DNA of 64,000 nucleotides from Oscillospiraceae bacterium (GCA_902795045.1 CADBJU010000014.1:1-64000), one strand, 5' to 3'; positions 1 to 10,800 are shown, numbered from the stretch's first letter. Translations and numbers: made by a program. The notes: generated by a model not told the origin, from the letters alone.

Positions 1-198
1 ACGGCCCGCCAATGGCGCGGCTGCGGAGATTCCGTGCCGCCTTCCTCTGCCACAGGCAGCGGCGGCCCGCAATCCTCCCAGCGGCCAGTTAAGATTTCTA
101 AGACTTATTGTGCCTCCGGCGGGCGGATTGCCACGCCAGTGTGCGCACTGGCTCGCAATGACGGGAGATAGTTGAATAAAGCCGATACGCATATAAGA
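1..198. repeat. Repeat-only left edge: inverted copy of the 55.35 kb element plus a truncated family-A element
   Basis: No gene is visible here. Bases 1-76 are an inverted near-copy of 55347-55425 (shared core GCGGGCCGCCGCTGCC and GGCGGCACGGAATCTCC, read on the opposite strand). Bases about 80-192 match the family-A palindrome found at 12.5, 20.8, 26.3 and 54.0 kb, with core CCTCCGGCGGGCGGATTGCC followed by an inverted CCAGTGTGCGCACTGG hairpin, and it ends with the terminal motif AAGCCGATACGCAT. Confidence 0.8.
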
Positions 199-2232
199 TT
201 ATTGATCATACCCGCGCTTTTTGCGGTGCAGGCGCTGGATGCCGGGCAGCGTGCATTTGACGAAATTCTTGAACTGATAGTCAAAGGGCTTGGCCCGGAG
301 CAGCTTGTCGTAAGGGGCCTTGCGCTGTTCGCGGTCCCGGCCCTCAATATACATGAGCTCAAACTCATAGTCGCGGATCGTGCGGTCGACAAGCTCCCGC
401 ACCTCCTGCGGCGCGTGGGGCCGGAAGGCGCGCAGCATCTCGATCCTGCCGGTGATGAAAAGGCGCAGCTTGTCGTACTGCCCGTCCACGCCGGTGCTCC
501 AGGCGCTGGCGTTGGAGTTGATGCGGTAGACCGACATGAAGCGGTCGAGAAAGTGGATCGTACCGTTGAGGCGCAGCCACAGCGCCTCGGGATAGTCGCC
601 GAAATCGTACTTGCAGGCGACCTCGTAAAAGTCCGTGGCCTGGTCCAGGATGTCCTTCCTTGCTACCAGCGAGCTCGTGTGATAGGCCCCGGGCATACCG
701 GGGACGATGTTGGAAAAGTCCACGCTGCCCTCGTAGCGGTCCAGCAGCGGCTCGATATGCCCGTCGCCGCAGTATTTCAGGACCGTGTTGTGCACGCACG
801 CGGAGCACTCCGGGTGCGCCTCCAGCCAGTCCACCTGGCGCTGGAGCTTCGTGGGGTCGGTCCAGTAGTCGTCCCCCTCGCAGTAGGCGACGTACTTGCC
901 GCGGGCGTTGGGGAAGAAGACCGTCCGGTAGACGTCGATCTTCTGGGAATAGAGGTTCTTTTCCTGGTAGAAGGGGCGGATGATGTCCGGGTATTTTTCG
1001 GCGTACTCGCGGATGATGTCGCGGGTGGAGTCGGTGGAGACATCGTCGTTTACCAGCACCTCGAAGCCAAAGCGGGTGCGCTGGTTGACAAAGCCGTCCA
1101 GCGCGTCGCGCAGAAAGTCCTCGTGGTTGTAGGCGGTGCAGAAGACCGACACCAGGCATTCGTCCGAGACGGTGATGCCGGGATAGTCATCATACGTCAG
1201 CTTCCGCAGATTTTCAAGGGAAAGCGGCTGCATGGGCAGCTCGCCGAACCTTGCGGTGGTGTAGCCGCGCTTTTCGCGGTAGCGCCGCTGTATGGCGGGG
1301 AAGAGAGTCTTGAGCTCGTTCTTGACGCGGTAGGCCAGGGGCTTTGAAGCCAGAATTTCATCATAGGGCGGCTTGCGCTGGTCTGCGTCCCGGCCCTCGA
1401 TGTACATGAGCTCAAATTCCTTTTCAAGGATCGCCTTGTCCACCACGTCGAGCTTATCCTTCGGGGCGTAAGGGCGGAAGGCGCGCAGGAGCTCGAGTTT
1501 TCCGATGATGAACTCCCGGAGCTTGTCGTATTCCCCGTCCACCGCGGCGCTCCAGGAGGCGCTGCCCGAGTGGATGCGGTAGACCGACATGCACTCCTTG
1601 AGGCAGCGGATGGGGCCGTTGACGTACAGCCACAGCCCGTCCGGGTGGTCGCCGAAGCCGTAGCGCAGGCCGACGAAGAAGAAGTCCTGCGGGTTTGCGA
1701 TGATGGACTTTTTCGCCACGACGGAGCTTGTGTGGAAGGAATAGGACATGCCGTTGCACAAATCCTCAAAGCGCACGTCGCAGTCCTCCGGGTGGTTTAA
1801 GAGCGGCCTGTCCTTCTTCCCATCGCTGCCGCAATAGTGCAGCATGGTGTCGTGCACGCAGGCGGAGTATTCCGGGTGCGCCTCTAAAAAGTCCACCTGG
1901 CGCTGGAGCTTGTTCGGATGCGTCCAGTAGTCGTCCCCCTCGCACAGGGCGATGTACTTGCCGCGCGCCGCGGGATACAGTACCTCCAGGCACAGGTCCT
2001 TGCCCTGGGAATAGAGGTTCACCGGCTGGTAAAAGGCGCGGATCAGGCCGGGGTACTTCGCTTCGTATTCGCGCATGATCTCCGCCGTGTGATCGGTGGA
2101 GGCGTCGTCGTTGATGAGGATCTCGATGGGGAAGTTGACCTTCTGCATGAGAAAGCCCTCCAACGTATCGCGGAGGTATTTTTCATGGTTGTAGGCCAGA
2201 CAGCAGATCGAGACAAGGACATTATTTTCCAT
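199..2232 (-). CDS. Two-domain family 2 glycosyltransferase (tandem duplication)
   Basis: This 677-residue protein is two GT-A glycosyltransferase-2 domains in a row. Each half repeats the same order of motifs: SICCLAYNHE / SVFCTAYNHE at the start, then NDDASTD / NDDVSTD for the nucleotide-sugar site, then CEGDDYW for the metal-binding DXD region, then LEAHPE.SACVH. The halves meet near residue 335. There is no signal peptide or membrane segment, so it should act on the cytoplasmic face. Family-2 enzymes of this kind add sugars to surface glycans; donor and acceptor cannot be read from sequence. It stands alone between repeats, with psuG upstream on the same strand. Both halves keep the acidic motifs, so both may be active. 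Confidence 0.9.
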   Translation of the reverse strand: MENNVLVSICCLAYNHEKYLRDTLEGFLMQKVNFPIEILINDDASTDHTAEIMREYEAKYPGLIRAFYQPVNLYSQGKDLCLEVLYPAARGKYIALCEGDDYWTHPNKLQRQVDFLEAHPEYSACVHDTMLHYCGSDGKKDRPLLNHPEDCDVRFEDLCNGMSYSFHTSSVVAKKSIIANPQDFFFVGLRYGFGDHPDGLWLYVNGPIRCLKECMSVYRIHSGSASWSAAVDGEYDKLREFIIGKLELLRAFRPYAPKDKLDVVDKAILEKEFELMYIEGRDADQRKPPYDEILASKPLAYRVKNELKTLFPAIQRRYREKRGYTTARFGELPMQPLSLENLRKLTYDDYPGITVSDECLVSVFCTAYNHEDFLRDALDGFVNQRTRFGFEVLVNDDVSTDSTRDIIREYAEKYPDIIRPFYQEKNLYSQKIDVYRTVFFPNARGKYVAYCEGDDYWTDPTKLQRQVDWLEAHPECSACVHNTVLKYCGDGHIEPLLDRYEGSVDFSNIVPGMPGAYHTSSLVARKDILDQATDFYEVACKYDFGDYPEALWLRLNGTIHFLDRFMSVYRINSNASAWSTGVDGQYDKLRLFITGRIEMLRAFRPHAPQEVRELVDRTIRDYEFELMYIEGRDREQRKAPYDKLLRAKPFDYQFKNFVKCTLPGIQRLHRKKRGYDQ

Positions 2233-2253
2233 AGCAAGCTCCAGAATATTTTT

Positions 2254-2390
2254 CTTGCCTCCCCCTCTGGGGGAGGTGCCCCAGTGCGCACACTGGGGCG
2301 GAGAGGGTCTCCATCATTGTACCATGTCCGAAAGCCCTCTCAGTCATCGCCGCTCACGGCGCTGACAGCTCCCCCAGAGGGGGAGCCAAG
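2254..2390. repeat. Family-B palindromic element, copy 1
   Basis: The element has outer ends CTTGCCTCCCCCTCTGGGGG and CCCCCAGAGGGGGAGCCAAG and two inner hairpins, CCCCAGTGCGCACACTGGGG and GCCGCTCACGGC. It fills the gap between psuG and the glycosyltransferase. Similar elements recur about a dozen times in the window. Confidence 0.85.
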
Positions 2391-2400
2391 GTCTATAAGC

Positions 2401-3312
2401 TTACTCTCCCAGCAGCTTTGCCGTCTGCGCTGCTACCTTGGCGTTGTTGAGCACTAGCTTGATGTTGGACTCGAGGCTGTCGCCGCCGGTGAGCTCCACG
2501 ACCTTGGCAAGCAGGAAGGGGGTAGTCTCCTTGCCGTGGATGCCCTGGGCCTTGGCCTCACTCAGCGCCTGCTCGATGGCGGCGTCGATGGTGGCTTTGT
2601 CCATGGCGTACTCCTCGGGGATGGGATTGGTGACCAGCATGCCGCCCTTGTAGCCGAGACCACGCTGGGCGCGGAACATGGCGGCCAGCTCCTCGGGGGA
2701 GTCGACCCGGTAGTCCACGCCGAAGCCGGACTTGCGGGTATAGAAGGCGGGCAGCTCGTCGGTGCCGTAGCCGATCACGGGCACACCCTTGGTCTCGAGG
2801 TATTCGAGCGTAAGGCCGAGATCGAGGATGGACTTGGCGCCCGCGCAGACCACCATGACGGGAGTCTGGGCAAGCTCCTCAAGGTCGGCGGAGATGTCCA
2901 TGGTCGTTTCCGCGCCGCGGTGCACGCCGCCGATACCGCCGGTGGCGAAGATCTTGATGCCCGCCATGTGGGCGATGATCATGGTGGTGGTGACGGTGGT
3001 GGCGCCGTCGGCCTTGCGTGCGACCAGCGCGGGCAGATCGCGGCGGCTGGCCTTGGCAACAGCGCGCCCGGTCTTGCCGAGATATTCGATCTCCTCATGC
3101 GTAAGGCCCGCCTTGAGCCTGCCGCCGATGACGGCGATGGTGGCGGGAGTCGCGCCGTTATCGCGTATGGTCTGCTCGACCAGCAGCGCGGTCTCCACGT
3201 TCTTGGGATAGGGCATGCCATGGGAGATGATGGTGCTCTCGAGCGCGACGACGGGCTTGCCCGCGGCAAGTGCTTCCTTTACTTCGGGGGAAATGTCAAG
3301 ATACTGATTCAT
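2401..3312 (-). CDS. psuG: Pseudouridine-5'-phosphate glycosidase
   Basis: The 303-residue protein has the full PsuG length and family motifs: [15 protein letters not shown] near the N-terminus (catalytic Glu region), AKASRRDLP, then [11 protein letters not shown] and [10 protein letters not shown] for the phosphate/Mn site. PsuG splits pseudouridine 5'-phosphate into uracil and ribose 5-phosphate in pseudouridine salvage. The ATG at 3312 follows a CAGGAGT ribosome site. It lies downstream of a nucleoside-type ABC importer on the same strand, but a strong hairpin at 3344-3381 separates them. The usual partner, PsuK kinase, is not in this window. Confidence 0.95.
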   Translation of the reverse strand: MNQYLDISPEVKEALAAGKPVVALESTIISHGMPYPKNVETALLVEQTIRDNGATPATIAVIGGRLKAGLTHEEIEYLGKTGRAVAKASRRDLPALVARKADGATTVTTTMIIAHMAGIKIFATGGIGGVHRGAETTMDISADLEELAQTPVMVVCAGAKSILDLGLTLEYLETKGVPVIGYGTDELPAFYTRKSGFGVDYRVDSPEELAAMFRAQRGLGYKGGMLVTNPIPEEYAMDKATIDAAIEQALSEAKAQGIHGKETTPFLLAKVVELTGGDSLESNIKLVLNNAKVAAQTAKLLGE

Positions 3313-3343
3313 AGTTTACTCCTGAATAATAATGATTTGACGG

Positions 3344-3381
3344 GAAAGAGGCTGTGAAGAAACTATTTCACAGCCTCTTTC
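3344..3381 (-). terminator. Hairpin terminator of the nucleoside importer operon
   Basis: A perfect 15-bp stem (GAAAGAGGCTGTGAA with its complement) and an 8-nt loop lie after the last permease gene on the minus strand. Only a short T run follows, so efficiency is uncertain and some read-through into psuG is possible. Confidence 0.65.
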
Positions 3382-3384
3382 ACA

Positions 3385-3452
3385 TGTCATTCTGAGGAGC
3401 AAAGCGACGAAGAATCTTTATGGAAGATCCTTCGCTGGCGCTCAGGATGACA
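3385..3452. repeat. TGTCATTCTGAG...CAGGATGACA inverted repeat, copy 1
   Basis: This imperfect palindrome has arms around CATTCTGAGGAGCAAAGCGA / TCCTTCGCTGGCGCTCAGGA. A second copy is at 8653-8732. It is noncoding. Confidence 0.75.
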
Positions 3453-3461
3453 GGATGAGGA

Positions 3462-4406
3462 TTACTTCGCCTTGATATAGGGCTTGCCGTTGGCGGCGGG
3501 GACGCGGGACTTGCCCACGAACAGCACCAGCACGATGACCGTGACCACATAAGGGATCATGGAGATGAGGTGCATGTTCACGCCGGACGAGCCGCCCAGC
3601 ACCACCTTGAGGCCGGAGCAGAAGCCGAACAGCAGGCAGCCCAGCAGCGCGCCCTGGGGGCGGAACTTGCCGAAGATGACCGCCGCGATGGCGATGAAGC
3701 CCTGGCCGACGATGGAGATGGGCTTAAACTGGGTGGAGAGCGTCATGGTGACACAGGCGCCGCCGAGACCCGCGAGGAAGCCGGAGATGCACACGCAGGC
3801 AAAGCGCATGGCAATGACGTTGATGCCCAGGGTCTCGCAGGCCTGGGGATGCTCGCCGCAGGCGCGAAGCCGCAGGCCGAAGCGGGTCTTGTAGAATACA
3901 AACCACACGATCAAAACCGCGATAAACACCAGATAGGTGGAAGCGTATGTGGCGAAGACATTGTCCATGAAACGCCCGAAAGTCGTAGTGGTGTCAAACA
4001 GACCGGAAAACAGCTTGGGCATTTTCTGGGTGGCAGACAGGGGAATGGTATCGGTTGAATTGAACATGACCTTGGCGAGCATGATCACGATGCCGGGGCC
4101 GAGCATGTTGATGGCGGTGCCGGCAATGGTCTGGTCCGCGCCGAGGTTTACAGTGGCGATGGCATGCAGCATGCCGAAGAACGCGCCCGCAAGGCCGCCG
4201 CAGAGAAAACCGATCCAGGGGTTCCCTGTAAAGTAAGCGATGACGGTGCCGGTAAAGGCGCCGGCGGTCATCATGCCCTCGATGCCGATGTTGACCACGC
4301 CCGAAACCTCCGAAAAGCAGGAGCCGAGCGCACCGTACAGCAGCGGCGTGGAGTAGGCCAGCGTGGCAAAGAGAATGATACCCAGGGTGTTGATAAAGTT
4401 CGTCAT
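3462..4406 (-). CDS. Nucleoside-type ABC transporter permease 2
   Basis: This 314-residue hydrophobic permease (about eight helices) belongs to the BPD_transp_2 family of nucleoside importers (NupQ/NupC type). The conserved stretch GVVNIGIEGMMTAGAF near residue 35 and the ACGEHPQACETLGI cytoplasmic loop near residue 185 are typical. It would form the channel together with the permease encoded just upstream. Its ATG overlaps that gene's stop (ATGA, 4 nt), so translation is probably coupled. The order BMP protein, ATPase, permease, permease matches known guanosine/uridine importers. Confidence 0.92.
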   Translation of the reverse strand: MTNFINTLGIILFATLAYSTPLLYGALGSCFSEVSGVVNIGIEGMMTAGAFTGTVIAYFTGNPWIGFLCGGLAGAFFGMLHAIATVNLGADQTIAGTAINMLGPGIVIMLAKVMFNSTDTIPLSATQKMPKLFSGLFDTTTTFGRFMDNVFATYASTYLVFIAVLIVWFVFYKTRFGLRLRACGEHPQACETLGINVIAMRFACVCISGFLAGLGGACVTMTLSTQFKPISIVGQGFIAIAAVIFGKFRPQGALLGCLLFGFCSGLKVVLGGSSGVNMHLISMIPYVVTVIVLVLFVGKSRVPAANGKPYIKAK

Positions 4407-5532
4407 GACTTGGCCTCCTTCTTCTCTTCTGCTTTCTTGATGGCTGCCGCCTCCGCGTTGCGATTCGCGCGGGACTTCAGACGATTGAGGTTTTCAAAGA
4501 TTACGGAGATAGCGATGAAGAAAACAACGGTGCCGACGATGACGTTGATGAGCTGGGTGGGAACACCTTCCAGATTCAGCTTGCTGCCGCCGTACATCAG
4601 CGCGCCGTAGAAGAGACCGGCCACCAGCACGCCGAAGGGATTGGAGCAGCCGATCAGGGCCACGACGATGCCCGCAAAGCCGAAGCCCTCCTGACTCGTA
4701 AAGATAGAGATGCGCTTGCCCATGCCCATGACTTGAAGCGCGCCCGCAAGTCCGGCAAGAGCGCCGGAGATGGCCAGCGCCGTAAGAATGGAGCGGTTGA
4801 CGTTAATGCCGGCGTACTCGGCCGCAAATTTGTTGGAGCCGACCGCCTTGAGTTCAAATCCCAGGGTGGTCTTTTCAATGATGAACCAGACGAGCAGCGT
4901 CGCGACAATCGCAATGATAAAGCCCCAGTTTGCCGTCGGGGCGAGCCCGGCACTCTTGATAAAATCCTTGGAGAAAAGAAGGCTTGCGTTGTCGGCAATG
5001 TTCTTGGTTGCTTCGGCAGAACCGTCGTTTTTGATAGCGGGAATACCGGCGATGAAGTTGGAGAGGTAGAAGGCGATCCAGTTGAACATGATCATGGACA
5101 GCACTTCGTTGATGCCCCACTTGGTCTTGAGAACGCCTACGATGATGCCCCAGAGAGCACCTGCCGCCATCGCGGCGAGAAAGCACAGGGGAATCAGAAT
5201 GGGCTTGGGCAGATTGCCGGCGAGAATACCGGTACAGGCGGCGGCCATGGAGCCGACCACAAACTGGCCCTCCGCGCCGATGTTGAACACACCGGTCTTG
5301 AAGGAGAAGGCAACGGACAGACCAACGACGATATAGGGAACTGAATAGACAACTACGTAGGAAAAGCCCTTGAGACTGGTTACGCTGTTAATGAGTCTTC
5401 CGTAGGCTGCGCTCACGGAAAGATTCATAATCACAAGGAACACCGCGCCCACCAGAAAGCCCAGCAGGATGGACAGCAGGATATGGATGAAGCGGTTTTC
5501 CGAAATGATGTCGAGGAAGCCTTTGTTCTTTG

Positions 5533-5536
<4 letters not shown>
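4403..5536 (-). CDS. Nucleoside-type ABC transporter permease 1
   Basis: The 377-residue permease is of the BPD_transp_2 family (NupP/NupB type). It begins with a cytoplasmic N-terminus, then a helix (HILLSILLGFLVGAVFLVI), and carries FKTGVFNIGAEGQFVVG and LKAVGSNKFAAEYAGIN, both conserved in nucleoside permeases. The C-terminus is highly charged. Start and stop overlap both neighbours by 4 nt, which argues for one transcript and stoichiometric production with the second permease and the ATPase. Confidence 0.92.
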
Positions 5537-7074
<1,538 letters not shown>

Positions 7075-7511
7075 AGTGACCGCCCCCTATAAGTATAGTA
7101 TCTCTCTTCTTTCCGCCGGTGAAACGCCGCAAAACCGGGACAGGGGAACCGGCAGCGCGGCGCGGACCGGATGCGCATGAAATCAGATACTGTATTATAA
7201 CACAAGACCTTGTGCTTTTCTACCATTTCTTGTTCCAAACTGATAAATTTGTAGAGTGTACAGACGCCCGACAAATCGAGACAATGGAACTTGGCTCCCC
7301 CTCTGGGGGAGCTGGCACGGCGCGTGTCCGCCCGCGCCGTGACTGAGAGGGCTGTTGGATGCGGTACGAAGTCAGAGGACCCTCTCCGTCATTCGCCTTG
7401 CGTGCGACGGCGGATGCCACCTCCCCCAGAGGGGGAGGCAAAAAAAGGCGAACCATATAAAAAATCCCGCCGCCTTTCGGCGACGGGATGGGGATTCAAT
7501 TGCTCTGCTTA
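7075..7511. repeat. Gap between BMP gene and ATPase gene: family-B element (7290-7440), terminator and an AT-rich leader
   Basis: The gap holds no gene. From 7290 to 7440 is a family-B palindromic element with ends CTTGGCTCCCCCTCTGGGGG and CCCCCAGAGGGGGAGGCA. The 7180-7265 stretch is AT-rich and may hold the minus-strand promoter of the three-gene ABC block (a TTGGAACAAG..TATAAT-like arrangement is not clean). The terminator is listed separately. Confidence 0.7.
7458..7487 (-). terminator. Intrinsic terminator after the BMP-family gene
   Basis: On the minus strand CCCGTCGCC-GAAA-GGCGGCGGG is followed by ATTTTTTAT, a textbook intrinsic terminator 25 nt after the binding-protein stop. It would keep the abundant binding protein at a higher level than the membrane and ATPase subunits. 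Confidence 0.9.
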
Positions 7512-8513
7512 TCAGCCCAGGGTAAAGGTGGGGCAGTCAGCGGTGGAGGTGGGAACAGTCAGAGTGCCGTCGATGATGGCCTGCTTGGCAGCCTCGACCT
7601 TCTCGAGCACGTCAGCGGGGATGTGGTCGCCGGTAGTGGCGAAGCCGACAGCGCCGTCAGCGAGGGTGTAATGGTGCTCGCCGCCCTTGAACTCGCCGGC
7701 CTTGAGGTCCTTGGCGATGGCAACGCAGCCGGCGCCGGTGTCCTTCAGAGCGGAGGAAACGATCCAGTCGTTGTTGAGAACGGCAGCCTGGTCGGCGTCA
7801 ACGCCGATACCCCAGATCTGAGCCTCGGCGCAGGCATTCATGGCGCCGGTGCCGGTGCCGCCCGCAGCGTGGTAGATAACGTCGGCGCCCTTGGTGATCA
7901 TGTCCTTGGCAGCGGTGTTGCCGCCGGCAATGTCAGTGAAGGAGTTGGCATTGTACTGAAGAACGGTGGCATCGGGGCAGGCCTCGAGAACACCGGTGAT
8001 GTAGCCGACACCGAAGAGATTCATGGTATCGGAAACCATGCCCTGGATGTAGCCGACGGTCTTGCTCTGGGTCATGTAGCCGGCGATCAGGCCGACGAGG
8101 TAGGAGCACTGCTCCTGCGCGAAGGTCAGGCAGGCGACGTTCTCGAGATCGGCGTTGGTGGCATCGTCGATGATGGCAAACTTCACGTCGGGGTTGTCCG
8201 TGGCTGCCTCGCGGGTGGCGTCAGCGAGCATGTAGCCGACGGTGATGATGAGGTCATACTCTTCGTCAATGAAGGTGTTGATGTTGGTCTGGTAGTCAGC
8301 GTCGGTCTTGCTTTCGAGGTAGTTGACCTCAAAGCTGGGGTCTTCCTTGGCCAAAGCCTGGAGACCGGCCCATGCAAACTGGTTAAAGGACTGGTCGTTG
8401 ACGCCGCCGACGTCGGTGACCATACCGATCTTGATCTTGTCGTCAGCGTGAGCGGTGACGGTCAGAGCGAAGATCATGCACAGAACGAGAGCCATTGCGA
8501 TGATTTTTTTCAT
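7512..8513 (-). CDS. BMP-family nucleoside-binding protein
   Basis: This 333-residue protein is the extracellular solute receptor of the ABC importer. It belongs to the BMP/PnrA/Med family: DDKIKIGMVTDVGGVNDQSFN at the mature N-terminus and GADVIYHAAGGTGTG in the second lobe are diagnostic. The first 23 residues form a signal peptide (MKKIIAMALVLCMIFALTV..AHA). Unlike most Gram-positive members there is no lipobox Cys at the end of the hydrophobic stretch; the only Cys is at position 12, inside it, so cleavage after AHA by signal peptidase I is predicted. The ATG follows a TGGAGGAAAG site. Confidence 0.92.
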   Translation of the reverse strand: MKKIIAMALVLCMIFALTVTAHADDKIKIGMVTDVGGVNDQSFNQFAWAGLQALAKEDPSFEVNYLESKTDADYQTNINTFIDEEYDLIITVGYMLADATREAATDNPDVKFAIIDDATNADLENVACLTFAQEQCSYLVGLIAGYMTQSKTVGYIQGMVSDTMNLFGVGYITGVLEACPDATVLQYNANSFTDIAGGNTAAKDMITKGADVIYHAAGGTGTGAMNACAEAQIWGIGVDADQAAVLNNDWIVSSALKDTGAGCVAIAKDLKAGEFKGGEHHYTLADGAVGFATTGDHIPADVLEKVEAAKQAIIDGTLTVPTSTADCPTFTLG

Positions 8514-8576
8514 GTTCTTTCCTCCATAAAATAAATTTTGGACGAATGTTGTATGTGCGGAAAACCCCGCGAAAAA

Positions 8577-8605
8577 ATTATATCATGGGGAAGGGAGAAA
8601 AACAA
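8577..8605 (-). promoter_or_regulatory. Promoter of the BMP-family gene
   Basis: On the minus strand a TTGTTT box (8600-8605), a 17-nt spacer and a perfect TATAAT (8577-8582) precede the gene by about 60 nt. The -35 box is weak, so an activator or an upstream element may help. Confidence 0.65.
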
Positions 8606-8652
8606 GGGCAAGTTTTGGGATTTAAAGGCAGAGAGGGCACACCCCTTTAGCC

Positions 8653-8732
8653 TGTCATCCTGAGCGTAAGCGAAGGATCTTTCCCCACGAGCAAGAGGAA
8701 GCAGAAGATTCTTCGCTGCGCTCAGAATGACA
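8653..8732. repeat. TGTCATCCTGAG...CAGAATGACA inverted repeat, copy 2
   Basis: It is the second copy of the palindrome at 3385-3452, with arms CATCCTGAGCGTAAGCGAAG and CTTCGCTGCGCTCAGAATG. It is noncoding. Confidence 0.75.
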
Positions 8733-8753
8733 TTTCACTTTGTAAAGTTAAGA

Positions 8754-8781
8754 CACGGCGGCGGAAAAACCCGCCGCCGTG
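8754..8781 (-). terminator. Hairpin after the 61-residue membrane protein
   Basis: The perfect stem CACGGCGGCGG / CCGCCGCCGTG with an AAAAC loop lies directly after the stop codon. The following T content on the minus strand is modest (TCTTAACTTT). Confidence 0.6.
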
Positions 8782-8784
8782 CGT

Positions 8785-8970
8785 TCATACGATTCTCTTG
8801 TCTCTGACCTGGGCGTCGTAGTGCTTGTTGAGGAAGGGACGGATGACGTAGTAGATCAGCTTGTTTTCGCCGTTGGTGATGTAGAGGGCGAAAGTCGCGG
8901 CAAAGAGGATCAGCGCGACGAGCGCGATCTTGCCGAGCAGCTTCAGCAGGAACGCAAGTACATTTTTCAT
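8785..8970 (-). CDS. Small single-span membrane protein, 61 residues
   Basis: The protein starts MKNVLAFLLKLLGKIALVAL, has one transmembrane helix at about residues 8-32 and a basic, soluble C-terminus ending in KRIV. An AAAGGAG ribosome site lies 9 nt before the ATG and a hairpin follows the stop, so it is a complete small gene. No family is recognised. It could be a small regulator or subunit of a membrane complex, but nothing nearby assigns a partner. Confidence 0.7.
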   Translation of the reverse strand: MKNVLAFLLKLLGKIALVALILFAATFALYITNGENKLIYYVIRPFLNKHYDAQVRDKRIV

Positions 8971-8997
8971 TTCTGCGTTCTCCTTTCTTTGTTAGTC

Positions 8998-9178
8998 AAT
9001 TGCGAATACGATTCGCAATTGAGGTACTCGCGCTTATCGCATACGGCGGACTGTAACACGCCGTATTTGGTCGGCGCGAGGCCTCACATAGTTCGGCTCA
9101 GGGTGTTTTTGAAGCGGCAAAGCTGCTTCAAAAACAGATCGAATTTTCTTCGGGGAAAACACCGAACTGTTGGGAAAT
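8998..9178. repeat. Family-D element, copy 1
   Basis: This noncoding repeat contains GGTCGGCGCGAGGCCTCACA, GTTCGGCTCAGGGTGTTTTT and short hairpins such as GCGAATACGATTCGC. Related copies are at 22660-22815 (inverted) and 27117-27300. Confidence 0.75.
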
Positions 9179-9190
9179 ATATACAGTGGA

Positions 9191-10798
9191 TCAGTACGCC
9201 TGGGAGTCGTCAAATTCGACGATGGTGGGATCGAGGGGCTTTTCATTGAGCACGACGGACATGTAGTTGTTCACGCAGTTGCGCATGTCCTGACGGGAGA
9301 CCGTGCGGCTGTCCTCCAGGTCATGCTCGATGAAGATGAAGTGGAAGCCGAGGTCGCGGGCCTGCTCCTCCATCATGGCGTGTACGCCCAGCATGCCCTT
9401 GCAGGCGATGTTGTCGTTCATGAGCACCATGTCGCAGTTGAACTTCTTGGCCCAGTCCCAGACGGCGTTGACGTTGTCCCAGCCGCCGACGGCGTGGTGG
9501 CGCATGGTGGCGCGCTGCTCCAGGGCGGTCAGATCGTCAAGGGCCTTTTCGCGGTCGGAGGTGTCGATCTGGTTGTAGCCCATGGTGGAGTCCATGTTCA
9601 AAACGATGGTGATGCCCCAGCAGTTCTGCGTCCAGGTGGGGAAGTCGGTGTAGTAGACCGCGGACGGCCCCCACAGGAAGGCGCGGTGGCGGGTCTTGCC
9701 GCCGAAGGGCTGATACTTCTCCTCGTAAGCCTGACGCATGATCTCGATGACCTTGCGGTCGATCTTGTTGAAGTAGGGGTCGGCACCGTTGGCGGACTGC
9801 CACTCATAGAGCTTGTAGAGCGTCTCTGCGATGCCGGAGAGGGCGGAGTAGGGAGTCTTGAAGATCTCCCACTTCTCAAGCTCGATGGCGTTCTGCTCGT
9901 TCATGATCTCGGCGTACTTGTAGAAGGTGTCCCAGTCGTACTTGACACCGTAGTGCTCCTCGACGAAGGCGATGGCGTTGAGAAGCTCCTGACGGGAATA
10001 GGGGATGGCCTCCTTCTCGGCGTGCTGCATGGCCATGGTGACGGGGAAGTCGGGCAGGCCGATGCGGCGGCGCTGGAACATGGAGGTCGCCTCGGAGGCG
10101 TTGCAGGGCATGTTGGTCGAGAGCATGACCTTGCCGAGGATGGGGAAGGCGTCGTCGAGGGCAACGCCCGCCTCGGCCGCGCACCTTGAGCACACGTCGG
10201 CGGCAAGCCCGAAGGACTCGGCCACGTCGATGTAGTAGGGCTCAATGTGCTGGTCGATGTCGCAGATGATGAACTCCGGCAGGGTCTGCATCGGCACGGG
10301 GGTCAGGCCCTTGAAGCCCTTGAGGAAGAGGGGCGGGATGGTCTCGTCGAAGGGGATGCACTTGTCGCTGTCCGGCCCGCCGCCGAGACGCTTGTCGTTT
10401 GCGAGGATGAAGGCGATCTTCTTGGTGAGGTTCTGGACGATGCCGTACATATTCATGTGCGCGATGCGAAGCTCCGTCCCGCGGTAGCCCTCAAAGAGTC
10501 TGTCGATGAACATGAAGGTGCCGAGGTAGGAGCCCATCCAGCGGTATTCCCAGAAGCCCTTGAGGATGGGGAGGGGAGCGGAGGCGACCATGCCCGCCAT
10601 GGCGGCGAGGTTCTTGAGCCACGCGGAGTAATCGTAGAAGGTGTCGCGCACACCGCGCCACTCGCGCCATTTGGCGACGCCGGTCTTGTCGTAGTAGCGG
10701 CTGCGCTGGCCGCCGACGCCGTGCTCTGCCTGCCACAGGGGGTCGAAGCGCTCAAGCTTTTTGTCGACGGCGTCTATGAGCTTATCGGTAAACTTCAT
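9191..10798 (-). CDS. 2-hydroxyacyl-CoA dehydratase family subunit (larger)
   Basis: This 535-residue protein belongs to the 2-hydroxyacyl-CoA dehydratase / benzoyl-CoA reductase D-component family (HgdB/BcrC-type fold). The C-terminal third (NCDMVLMNDNIACKGMLGVH and FIEHDLEDSRTVSRQDMRN) is characteristic, and several Cys (near residues 195-210 and 440-452) could hold the 4Fe-4S cluster. It is 100 or more residues longer than the typical subunit, through its N-terminal part. Its ATG sits 2 nt after the stop of the partner gene, and its ribosome site GGAGG lies inside that gene's last codons. The two subunits presumably form a heterodimer; the substrate is unknown. Confidence 0.85.
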   Translation of the reverse strand: MKFTDKLIDAVDKKLERFDPLWQAEHGVGGQRSRYYDKTGVAKWREWRGVRDTFYDYSAWLKNLAAMAGMVASAPLPILKGFWEYRWMGSYLGTFMFIDRLFEGYRGTELRIAHMNMYGIVQNLTKKIAFILANDKRLGGGPDSDKCIPFDETIPPLFLKGFKGLTPVPMQTLPEFIICDIDQHIEPYYIDVAESFGLAADVCSRCAAEAGVALDDAFPILGKVMLSTNMPCNASEATSMFQRRRIGLPDFPVTMAMQHAEKEAIPYSRQELLNAIAFVEEHYGVKYDWDTFYKYAEIMNEQNAIELEKWEIFKTPYSALSGIAETLYKLYEWQSANGADPYFNKIDRKVIEIMRQAYEEKYQPFGGKTRHRAFLWGPSAVYYTDFPTWTQNCWGITIVLNMDSTMGYNQIDTSDREKALDDLTALEQRATMRHHAVGGWDNVNAVWDWAKKFNCDMVLMNDNIACKGMLGVHAMMEEQARDLGFHFIFIEHDLEDSRTVSRQDMRNCVNNYMSVVLNEKPLDPTIVEFDDSQAY

Positions 10799-10800
10799 TG

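Noticed and set aside
172..1347. Plus-strand open frame opposite the glycosyltransferase
   Set aside because: It mirrors the real minus-strand gene and has no start signal or recognisable family.
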